From: Cryptobacterium sp. CAG:338
Lineage (GTDB): Bacteria > Actinomycetota > Coriobacteriia > Coriobacteriales > Eggerthellaceae
Assembly: GCA_000435475.1 (NCBI GenBank)
Contig: FR896071.1
Location: 13,688 to 41,986, forward strand
Direction: 5' to 3'
Length of the DNA stretch: 28,299 nucleotides
The notes beneath the pieces were generated by a model. It ran no database searches, was not told the origin of the DNA, and saw only the letters and a program-made list of their open reading frames with translations. This document shows, piece after piece, positions 15,335 to 22,157 of this stretch (positions within the stretch are counted from its first letter, which is position 1; the number at the start of each line of letters is the position of its first letter). Position numbers and translations under genes: made by a program.

Positions 15335-16600
15335 TTATTTCAGCTGAGCTATTGCCTCTTTCAAAGCTTCAACTTTGTCCCGTTTTTCCCAGGTAAATTC
15401 TGGCAACTCGCGACCAAAATGACCATACGCCGCCGTCTTACGATAGATAGGGCGACGAAGATCAAGAGCGTCGATAATAGCACCAGGGCGTAAATCGAAC
15501 ACTTTTTCAACCGCTTGGGCAATCGTATCTTCAGGATAGATTCCGGTACCAAATGTTTCCACCATCAATGACACAGGACGCGCCATGCCAATTGCGTAGG
15601 CAATTTGAACCTCACAACGACGAGCAAGCCCTGCAGCTACTATATTTTTAGCCACCCATCGAGCAGCATAGGCGGCAGAACGGTCAACTTTGGTGCAATC
15701 CTTGCCAGAGAATGCTCCTCCGCCATGACGTCCCATGCCACCATAAGTATCAACAATGATCTTTCTTCCGGTTAACCCCGCATCTCCCATTGGGCCACCA
15801 ATTACAAAACGACCCGTTGGATTTACAAATATCCCAACGTCATCCGAAACCGTAACTTGCTCTTCTTCAAAAACTGGATTAATGACATGATTCAGCAATT
15901 CAGAACGCAAAAATTCTGGATCCACTTCTTCGGAATGCTGAGTGGATACAACCACTTTTTCCACCTGCGTAGGCACACCATCCACATAGCGCACGCTCAC
16001 CTGAGTTTTACCATCAGGACGCAGATACGGCATGGTTTCATCTTTGCGAACCTTTGCTAAACGTTCCGCCAAGCGATGTGCCAAATAAATGGGCATAGGC
16101 ATAAGCGTTTTAGTGTCGTCACAGGCATAGCCAAACACCATACCTTGATCACCTGCACCCACCTGATCGTACGGATCGATTGCCTTTCCGCTTTGCGATT
16201 CGAATGAAGCATCTACCCCTTGTGCAATATCGGGAGATTGGTCGTGAATGGCATTCAACACACCACAAGTTGCGCAATCGAATCCATATTTTGCGCGATC
16301 ATAGCCGATGTCTTTCAAAACACCACGCACAATTTCTATCGTATCGACATAGGCTTGCGTGCGAATTTCGCCCGTGACAAAAATCATGCCCGTGGTCGCC
16401 AGCGTTTCACACGCGCAACGGAAAAGCTCTGGATTAGCAGGACTACCATCGGGAGCCACATAACCTTCTTCAGCAAGCTGAATTTCCTTTTCTAACAGCG
16501 CATCTAAAATGGCATCAGAAATTTGGTCACATACTTTATCGGGATGGCCTTCAGTTACCGATTCACTCGTAAACAAATAAGAACGAGATTGTTCTTGCAT
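15335..16600 (-). CDS. metK: S-adenosylmethionine synthetase
   Basis: MetK makes S-adenosylmethionine from methionine and ATP in the cytoplasm. Landmarks are TSESVTEGHPDKVCDQISDA near the N-terminus, GAGDQGMVFGYA in the middle, and GGGAFSGKDCTKVDRSAAY with AARWVAKNIVAAGL toward the C-terminus, all intact. The chosen start is ATG 16600, with AAAGGA six bases upstream, giving 421 residues, close to the usual 385-400 plus a normal N-terminal variation. The frame stays open to a TTG at 16717; those 39 extra residues have no counterpart in the family as I know it and are more likely a leader. It is followed by priA (76 bases) and rpoD on the same strand. Confidence 0.96.
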   Translation of the reverse strand: MQEQSRSYLFTSESVTEGHPDKVCDQISDAILDALLEKEIQLAEEGYVAPDGSPANPELFRCACETLATTGMIFVTGEIRTQAYVDTIEIVRGVLKDIGYDRAKYGFDCATCGVLNAIHDQSPDIAQGVDASFESQSGKAIDPYDQVGAGDQGMVFGYACDDTKTLMPMPIYLAHRLAERLAKVRKDETMPYLRPDGKTQVSVRYVDGVPTQVEKVVVSTQHSEEVDPEFLRSELLNHVINPVFEEEQVTVSDDVGIFVNPTGRFVIGGPMGDAGLTGRKIIVDTYGGMGRHGGGAFSGKDCTKVDRSAAYAARWVAKNIVAAGLARRCEVQIAYAIGMARPVSLMVETFGTGIYPEDTIAQAVEKVFDLRPGAIIDALDLRRPIYRKTAAYGHFGRELPEFTWEKRDKVEALKEAIAQLK

Positions 16601-16814
16601 ATACAATCCTTTCAAAACAAGCGATGCCATTTCCGTAAGTTCTTCGTCAAGCTGCGATGAAGTTAATCCCGCGGCGCACCACCTGAGTATTGTTTCACCC
16701 GACATACTACCATCCAACCCCTATCAAAATAAGTACCCTTAAGGGTGAAAGCGCATAACTTTAGGTATTCTCCGTTACCGAAAATACGCACACCTCAAAA
16801 TGGAGTACATAAGT
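16601..16814 (-). promoter_or_regulatory. metK 5' leader, potentially structured
   Basis: The 214 bases before metK hold several pairing possibilities. There is a perfect palindrome ACCCTTAAGGGT (16735-16746). An AGTAT/ATACT stem (16708-16704 with 16690-16686) is visible. A hairpin CTTCATC/GACGAAG with one mismatch (16662-16656 with 16648-16642) has a 7-base loop. ACAATACT (16693-16686), which includes the ATACT arm, is also complementary at 7 of 8 positions to AGGATTGT (16610-16603), which contains the ribosome site. Mutually exclusive pairing of that strand would hide or free the site. No known SAM riboswitch hallmark was recognised. Confidence 0.4.
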
Positions 16815-18254
16815 TTATTCTTCCCCGTGTGTACGAACCCTTCCCAACCGTTCAAATTTATGCATATCTGTTTCCGCCATACCTTGATCGCTGGTTTCGT
16901 GACGCTTTGCATACAGAGGGTCGCTTGGATTATTCCAAAGACGCTTTGCATAAGGAGCCCACTCTTTAGCAGCTTGGCTTGTTTTGTCGCACAACTCACG
17001 TGCCGTTTCTTTTGCTTCTAAGTCGGACGAATGAGCATGGGCTCGCTCAACCATTTCCGTTAGCTTCCCACTGTTTTCCAAAAGTGGGCATGGCTTGAGC
17101 AGGTTATCACTGAAGGGTTGTTCGCGATAGTATTCCATAAAGATAGGAGAACGCAGCGCATCAAGCAGCGATACTTCACGTATATTCGCATTTGAGTAAT
17201 GCACGAATACACACGGATCTACATCTCCGGCAGAATTGATATGCAAGTAACGACGGCCGCCCGCAATGCATCCACCAACATATTCTCCATCATTTTGAAA
17301 ATCGAGCGTAAAGAGAGGCTTTTCTGAACGCATTTTTCGAACAAAATGATACAAATACTCGCGTTGATCAGGGTTAGGAATCAAAGAAGCAGGAGAATGC
17401 ACGCCCACCGGCATGTAGGTAAAAATCCAAGCAAAAAGAGCGCCTTTTTCTATAAGCCAGTCAAAAAATTCAACCGAAGCAATAGAATCGGCGTTCTGCG
17501 AAGTAAAGCAACAAGATACCCCAAAAGGTAGACCATTTTTACGCAACAAATCCATTGCTTTGACGACTTTCTGATAGGTGCCCTCACCGCGACGAGCATC
17601 TGTTGCCCCCTCGAATCCCTCAACACTGATAGCGGGAACGAAGTTTTTTACTCGAATCATTTCTTGGCAGAAATCCTCATCCACAAGCGTGCCATTCGTA
17701 AACGCCAAGAAGGCACAATCAGGGTGCATTTCGCAAAGTTTTATAAGATCATGCTTGCGTACCAAAGGCTCTCCACCTGTATAAATATAGACGTGAGTTC
17801 CCAACTCTTTTCCCTGCTTAATAATGGAATCTATTTCATTTAAAGAAAGATTTTGATTGTTACCATACTCTGCCGCCCAGCACCCTTGACAGTGCAAATT
17901 GCATGCACTGGTAGGATCAAGCAAAATTGCCCACGGAATGTTGCATTCGTAGGCATCGCGATTCGCTTCCTGCTTTGGCCATGCCATCAAATTGCCATCA
18001 ATCACAAAGGTCTTAAGTAAGGTGTCACGCACCTCTGGATTGGTGTCATTAAGCACCCGCATAATAAGCTGATACCAATTGTCGTGATTGTCGATTGCAT
18101 TACGAAAAGATTTCCGTTGGTTAGCAAAAAGATTGGCGGGTGCTACTTTATCCAACAGATCCATTATCTTTACGATATTATGCTCAGGATCTGAAAGGAA
18201 ATAGTCGAATGTTTTTTCCAAGGCGCTGCGTTTAATGTGTTCGGATGCTTTCAT
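16815..18254 (-). CDS. Radical SAM protein with SPASM-like C-terminal domain
   Basis: A radical S-adenosylmethionine enzyme of unknown substrate. The cluster-binding motif is CNLHCQGC (C118, C122, C125), introduced by ILLDPTSA, with GGEP at 160-163 and the SVEGFEG strand later. The first 100 residues are a helical N-terminal domain. The C-terminal part has GGCIAGGRRYLHINSAGDVD, PCVFVHYS and KPCPLLE, a SPASM-like pattern that would ligate an extra Fe-S cluster. The C-terminus ends in a charged helical tail. The frame opens at 18299, but GAGGGGGA precedes ATG 18254 by about 5 bases, so that start is used. It is divergent from the TetR gene across a perfect operator-like palindrome, which strongly suggests control by that regulator. 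Confidence 0.88.
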   Translation of the reverse strand: MKASEHIKRSALEKTFDYFLSDPEHNIVKIMDLLDKVAPANLFANQRKSFRNAIDNHDNWYQLIMRVLNDTNPEVRDTLLKTFVIDGNLMAWPKQEANRDAYECNIPWAILLDPTSACNLHCQGCWAAEYGNNQNLSLNEIDSIIKQGKELGTHVYIYTGGEPLVRKHDLIKLCEMHPDCAFLAFTNGTLVDEDFCQEMIRVKNFVPAISVEGFEGATDARRGEGTYQKVVKAMDLLRKNGLPFGVSCCFTSQNADSIASVEFFDWLIEKGALFAWIFTYMPVGVHSPASLIPNPDQREYLYHFVRKMRSEKPLFTLDFQNDGEYVGGCIAGGRRYLHINSAGDVDPCVFVHYSNANIREVSLLDALRSPIFMEYYREQPFSDNLLKPCPLLENSGKLTEMVERAHAHSSDLEAKETARELCDKTSQAAKEWAPYAKRLWNNPSDPLYAKRHETSDQGMAETDMHKFERLGRVRTHGEE

Positions 18255-18304
18255 GGCTTCCCCCTCGAAACAAAAGTCGTTATAGAAAAGATATTCCACA
18301 GCTG

Positions 18305-18336
18305 TTGATTATAGATTCTTGAAAATCTATAATCAC
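18305..18336. promoter_or_regulatory. Perfect inverted-repeat operator with divergent promoters
   Basis: GATTATAGATT (18307-18317), a 6-base spacer and AATCTATAATC (18324-18334) form a perfect 11-bp inverted repeat between the radical SAM gene and the TetR gene. Each arm contains TATAAT: on the plus strand at 18328-18333, with TTGATT at 18305-18310 and a 17-base spacer; on the minus strand at 18313-18308, with GTGATT at 18336-18331 and the same 17-base spacing. A dimer bound here would cover both promoters. TetR autoregulation and repression of the radical SAM gene are inferred. Confidence 0.85.
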
Positions 18337-18400
18337 GAGTCAAAGGGGTGTTTCCTTGGGGTTTATGATACAAAAAGAAAGATATTGAGGTAAAAGTATC

Positions 18401-19018
18401 ATGACTGTAAATAACTCGACAAAACATATTGATCGACGCATCGTACGTACCCGTCGCGCCATTCATATTGCCTTCATAGATTTACTCACCGAATACGAAT
18501 ACACCAAGATCACCATTACCGCGCTAGCAAAACGCACTGATATCGATCGCAAAACTTTCTATACTCACTATTCGTCTATTGATAGCCTTTTTGAAGACGT
18601 TATCCGTCAGCACACTTCAAAGGGACTCGAAGGATTGTCACTCAACGATTTGCTCAACGATCCTTCTCACTTTGCTAAAAAATATCTCTATGCCCTGCAG
18701 GCAACCCTGCCGCTCTCAAAACAACAACGTGCAAACGTGCTTAAGCATATTCCTATGCGCAAATTCATGCAGTATGGCACTTCAATTGCACGCGAGCGCA
18801 TCTATCAATCAAATCAAAATCTATCAACCGAAGCAAAACGCTATATCAATTTAGTTCTTGAATTTTATTTAGGCGGCATTTTTCATGCCTATGCTTTATG
18901 GCTTTCAGGAGAAACTGAATTGACTCTCGATGAGGTAATTGAATTAGTAAGTATCAATGTTGCCGAAGGACTTACTGGTCTCATGGAACAACACGTACTT
19001 CCTCTCGACTACTCCTAA
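18401..19018 (+). CDS. TetR/AcrR-family transcriptional regulator
   Basis: The DNA-binding N-terminus reads TRRAIHIAFIDLLTEYEYTK, then ITITALAKRTDIDRKTFYTH with YSSIDSLFEDV, the standard TetR helix-turn-helix (about residues 17-65). The 205-residue length is normal. The C-terminal ligand domain, with FYLGGIFHAYALWLSG and TLDEVIELVSI, is like that of a TetR subgroup without defined ligand. The ATG is preceded by TTGAGGT nine bases upstream. It is divergent from the radical SAM gene and its promoter is embedded in the palindromic site, so it likely represses itself and its neighbour. The inducer is unknown. Confidence 0.93.
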   Translation: MTVNNSTKHIDRRIVRTRRAIHIAFIDLLTEYEYTKITITALAKRTDIDRKTFYTHYSSIDSLFEDVIRQHTSKGLEGLSLNDLLNDPSHFAKKYLYALQATLPLSKQQRANVLKHIPMRKFMQYGTSIARERIYQSNQNLSTEAKRYINLVLEFYLGGIFHAYALWLSGETELTLDEVIELVSINVAEGLTGLMEQHVLPLDYS

Positions 19019-19153
19019 TCACTTAAACCGCATCTTGTCTTGGGTGTTTTTCTCTTTGTGAGTTTGTAAAGACTTAGAGCCCTTTTTATCCTTTCGCTTG
19101 CTTGCGTGATACACTTGCCCCACATTACCTACCAACAAACGGGAGGATACGTA

Positions 19154-20521
19154 ATGAAAAGCAATGCTGAACTTACTGAAGAATATTTCGCCATTGCGAG
19201 ATCACTTGACGGAGACATCCGAGGCAGACGCGCTGCCTATTCCTATATGCAAAACTCCACCGCAATCGTCCATCATAAAGTCGTGGCAAGCTCCTTTATC
19301 CCTCGCCTTTTCAATGACGAAAGCTGGACTACGTTTAAATATATTGCAGAAACAACTCACGCAATCTTATGTAAGGTAATCGAACACTACCTTACTCATC
19401 CGTCGTACCGCACTATATTCTCGTACGATAAGCGCCTAGAAGAGCTTATTCTTCTTCCTCGCGGTTATGAAGATACGCTTCCTTTTGCACGCATTGATGT
19501 ATTTTTAAATGAAGACGATTTGAGCTGTGGATTTTGCGAATTTAACGGGGACGGCTCTGCGGGAATGAATGAAAATCGCGAAATAACCAACAGCATCACT
19601 TCCACCGATACTTTTAAACGCTTTTCTCAAACTCATCAAGTTGAACCATGTGAGCTCTTTGAATCCTGGGTGCTGAAATTTATTGATATTTTCAAACGCT
19701 CAAATCACTATACCCCTCAAGCACGTTTCGCTATCTGCGATTATCTGGAATGTGGAGTTGTAGATGAATTTAAGGTATTCGCTGAATACTTTAAGCAGCA
19801 GGGATTCGATTGTGTAGTTTGCGATGTGCGCGATTTACAGTTTGACGGCTCAGTCCTTCTCGACAAAGAAGGCAAACAAATCAATGCCATTTGGCGCCGC
19901 TGCGTCACCAATGACGTATTAGATTTTTGGGATGAATCACAAGATCTTATCGAGGCTCTTCGCCATGAGGCTGTTGCATTGATTGGCAGCTTTGCGGGAC
20001 ACATTGTTCACGATAAGCAAATCTTTGAAGCTCTCTACCATCCCGAAACAAAAGCCTTTTTAACTGAGGAAGAAAACGCTTTTATTGAACGTCATGTTCC
20101 TCGCACGGTATTCTTAAACGACCAGGACATAGATCTCGAAGAAATCCGCAGCAATAAAGATGCTTGGATAATTAAACCGACCGACAATTATGGTGCACGT
20201 GATGTATATGCCGGTCTTTCCTATAGTCAATCCGAATGGGAAGAGCTAATACAGCGCTTTGCAAACGAAGCGTCAGGTGCACCCTTTATTGCACAAACAT
20301 ACATAACACCCTTTAAAACCCATACGCTCGCTCCCGACACCCATATAGAAGAACTCAATGATGATGACATAGATCTTCAGGGCAAGTGGTACAACAACCT
20401 TAATGGACTCTATCTCTACAACGGTGAATTCCAAGGAATATTTTCTCGCTTAGGTCCACTCCCAACGATCAGTAAAGAACATCAAGGCATGACTGCCGCA
20501 ACCCTTCACGTACGAGGTTAA
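19154..20521 (+). CDS. ATP-grasp-like protein (glutathionylspermidine synthase-like fold)
   Basis: The protein resembles circularly permuted ATP-grasp or glutathionylspermidine-synthase-type enzymes, which form amide/peptide bonds using ATP. The acidic metal/nucleotide patch FCEFNGDGSAGMNENREI lies at about 127-144 and the ATP-grasp lysine strand with its glycine-rich loop is in DAWIIKPTDNYGARDVYAG (about 336-354). The C-terminus has a YNNLNGLYLYNGEFQGIFSR segment. The frame opens at 19106, but GGGAGG seven bases before ATG 19154 selects that start (455 residues). Three bases separate it from the DUF1461-type membrane gene, so they are co-transcribed. Substrate is unknown; the family name is a motif-level call. 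Confidence 0.72.
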   Translation: MKSNAELTEEYFAIARSLDGDIRGRRAAYSYMQNSTAIVHHKVVASSFIPRLFNDESWTTFKYIAETTHAILCKVIEHYLTHPSYRTIFSYDKRLEELILLPRGYEDTLPFARIDVFLNEDDLSCGFCEFNGDGSAGMNENREITNSITSTDTFKRFSQTHQVEPCELFESWVLKFIDIFKRSNHYTPQARFAICDYLECGVVDEFKVFAEYFKQQGFDCVVCDVRDLQFDGSVLLDKEGKQINAIWRRCVTNDVLDFWDESQDLIEALRHEAVALIGSFAGHIVHDKQIFEALYHPETKAFLTEEENAFIERHVPRTVFLNDQDIDLEEIRSNKDAWIIKPTDNYGARDVYAGLSYSQSEWEELIQRFANEASGAPFIAQTYITPFKTHTLAPDTHIEELNDDDIDLQGKWYNNLNGLYLYNGEFQGIFSRLGPLPTISKEHQGMTAATLHVRG

Positions 20522-20524
20522 TGA

Positions 20525-21304
20525 ATGATCAGCCTTACTCGTAAATTAATCGTTATAGCATTAAGCATTGTTACCAGCATTGCTCTTGCCTACAGTTTGT
20601 TTGGTCTTGGATTCATGGTTTGCACTACCCCGCAGGCTACTTCACTTATCGGAGGTACCTTTTCCGGCTGGGAGCATGCCACGTATCCCGAAGAAGATAT
20701 GGCGCAAATTGCTGAAGCGGTACGTTCCTTTTCAATCGAGGGTACCTCTTCAGAAGAGCTCTATAACACCATCTTTACCGCTCTTCAGGAAACCCAACCA
20801 CAGATCGCGGCCCTTTTTGAAGCAGGATCGACGCAAGACAATACGATAGATACCTCGTTGCTTGAATCAACCAACCTTGCACAACTTGAGGAAGAGTACT
20901 CATTACCACGAAATGCTCTCTCTCACCTGCAAGATTGCACCCCTATCTTCACGACAGGGCGCATCTCTGTTGGAGTAGTGGGAGCCTTTGGAATTGCGGG
21001 GCTTGTCGCGCTAGGTATCCTCGCAGGCAGAAAACGCTTAGGAGGTACCCTTATCGCGGCATCCTCTTTAGTAATTGTCGTATTAGTAGCCCTAGGAGTC
21101 TGGGCGGCGATAGATTTTAATGGCATATTTACCTGGATGCACACGCTTTTGTTTGCACAAGGTAATTGGATCTTTGATGCCGATTCGCTTCTTATTACCC
21201 TTTTTCCTGAAGCATTTTGGGCGGCAATGGCGGGACTTTGGATCCTGTCGAGCATTGTTCTTGCCCTTATCACCGGCATTGTAGGAAAAATACTTGCCCG
21301 TTAA
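20525..21304 (+). CDS. DUF1461-type integral membrane protein
   Basis: This 259-residue membrane protein has an N-terminal span (about 7-29), an outside-facing region of about 110 residues, and at least four C-terminal spans. The segment FNGIFTWMHTLLFAQGNWIF followed by DADSLLITLFPEAFW matches the signature of the DUF1461/TIGR01906 family (F-x-x-F/H-x-x-x-F-x-x-x-x-W-x-x-D...P-x-x-F-W). The family has no established biochemical role. Its ATG begins three bases after the stop of the ATP-grasp gene, so the two are a translationally coupled pair. It is convergent with the yqeY-like gene across a repeat-rich junction. Confidence 0.8.
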   Translation: MISLTRKLIVIALSIVTSIALAYSLFGLGFMVCTTPQATSLIGGTFSGWEHATYPEEDMAQIAEAVRSFSIEGTSSEELYNTIFTALQETQPQIAALFEAGSTQDNTIDTSLLESTNLAQLEEEYSLPRNALSHLQDCTPIFTTGRISVGVVGAFGIAGLVALGILAGRKRLGGTLIAASSLVIVVLVALGVWAAIDFNGIFTWMHTLLFAQGNWIFDADSLLITLFPEAFWAAMAGLWILSSIVLALITGIVGKILAR

Positions 21305-21318
21305 TCAGTACGGAGAAC

Positions 21319-21388
21319 CTCCACTGGAGCAGCACTTCCACTGGAGCAGTGTCTCCACTGGAACCATCATCAAGGTGACTCCAGTGGA
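21319..21388. repeat. Triplicated TCCACTGGA repeat with an inverted copy
   Basis: CCACTGGAGCAG-type units occur at about 21321-21332 and 21338-21349, and CCACTGGAAC follows at about 21355-21364. CCAGTGGA (21381-21388) is an inverted copy that can pair with CCACTGG (21355-21361) to make a 7-8 bp hairpin. It fills the junction between two convergent genes, where a bidirectional terminator would be expected, but there is no T run. Confidence 0.8.
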
Positions 21389-21398
21389 AATGACCTTA

Positions 21399-21842
21399 TT
21401 ACGCCAAACGCGACTGCAATTCCTTTGCAGCTTGCGCTTTGTCAAAGTTACCACCCGTCTTTTGGGTAAGCGTTCCCATTACCTTGCCCATTTCCTTTTT
21501 GGTAGCAGCACCCGTCTCGGCAAGCACCTCTTCAATCAAAGCAATAAGCTCTTCGCCTGAAACCTGCTTTGGCAAATAGCTCTCCAGTATTTCCACCTGC
21601 TCAGTCAAACGATCGGTGCGCTCTTGATCGTTTCCTGCCTTTATTGAACCGTCAAGCGTCTCTTTTGTTTGTTTGATAGTACGCTTAAGCATTGCATCCA
21701 CATCTGCGTCGGTAATTTCTCGACGTTCATTCACTTCGATATTTTTAATCTCTCCATGAACTTGGCGAAGGATCGAAAGGCGATTCTTGTCTCTTGCCTT
21801 CATAGCGGCTTTAATTTCATCTTGAAGCTCTTGATACTTCAT
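21399..21842 (-). CDS. yqeY: GatB/YqeY domain-containing protein
   Basis: A 147-residue soluble helical protein of the YqeY family, which shares the tRNA-binding tail domain of the GatB subunit of the amidotransferase. Recognised by MKARDKNRLSILRQVHGEIK near the N-terminus, EQVEILESYLPKQVSGEEL in the middle and the C-terminal KKEMGKVMGTLTQKTGG followed by a hydrophobic/basic end. The exact role is not established for the family. The start ATG is preceded by GAAGGA about 6 bases upstream. The frame is intact. It is convergent with the DUF1461-type gene. Confidence 0.9.
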   Translation of the reverse strand: MKYQELQDEIKAAMKARDKNRLSILRQVHGEIKNIEVNERREITDADVDAMLKRTIKQTKETLDGSIKAGNDQERTDRLTEQVEILESYLPKQVSGEELIALIEEVLAETGAATKKEMGKVMGTLTQKTGGNFDKAQAAKELQSRLA

Positions 21843-21981
21843 AGTATTCCTTCTCTTTTCTGTTTCTCAAAAGTATTCTTACTGATCTTCCAGCTCATTA
21901 TACTCTCTGTATCTAACGACTCTTCAGGCGCAAAACCACTTCACAAGTGGTATCTATCTTTAGCTTTTCGGTTAAAGATTA

Positions 21982-22011
21982 TTCAAACAAGAAGACATCG
22001 AAGCGTATAAT
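21982..22011 (+). promoter_or_regulatory. Candidate promoter of the YczE-kinase gene
   Basis: TTCAAA (21982-21987), an 18-base spacer and a consensus TATAAT (22006-22011) lie about 147 bases upstream of the chosen start. The -35 is imperfect, the -10 exact. It would yield a transcript starting near 22018, just before the structured leader. Confidence 0.5.
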
Positions 22012-22041
22012 AACACCATCCCTTTTATGTAAAACGTAATC

Positions 22042-22117
22042 GTCTGCTGCACTAACAACAGACACAACCTGCCCTGCCACAATTGTTGGCGTAGCTCATG
22101 CTGCGTTTGCAACAGGG
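22042..22117 (+). promoter_or_regulatory. Structured 5' leader of the YczE-kinase gene
   Basis: Four helices can be drawn. GTCTG/CAGAC lies at 22042-22046 with 22059-22063. An outer CCCTG/CAGGG pairing (22072-22076 with 22113-22117) encloses two hairpins: GCCA/TGGC (22076-22079 with 22087-22090) and GTAGC-TCAT-GCTGC (22091-22095 with 22100-22104, one T-G pair). The result is a three-way-junction shape. The arrangement lies in the leader between promoter and start. I do not recognise a named riboswitch. Confidence 0.4.
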
Positions 22118-22157
22118 CCAATGAATGCCGTGTTTCGCAAAAAAAGAAAGGACGCTT

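Noticed and set aside
16655..16690. T-box-like string AGGTGGTGCGCCGCGGG in the metK leader
   Set aside because: It resembles the T-box bulge only with insertions, and the specifier and antiterminator elements expected around it are not visible.
16601..16717. N-terminal extension of MetK from TTG 16717 or ATG 16705
   Set aside because: No homologous residues in the family, while ATG 16600 has a good ribosome site; treated as leader.
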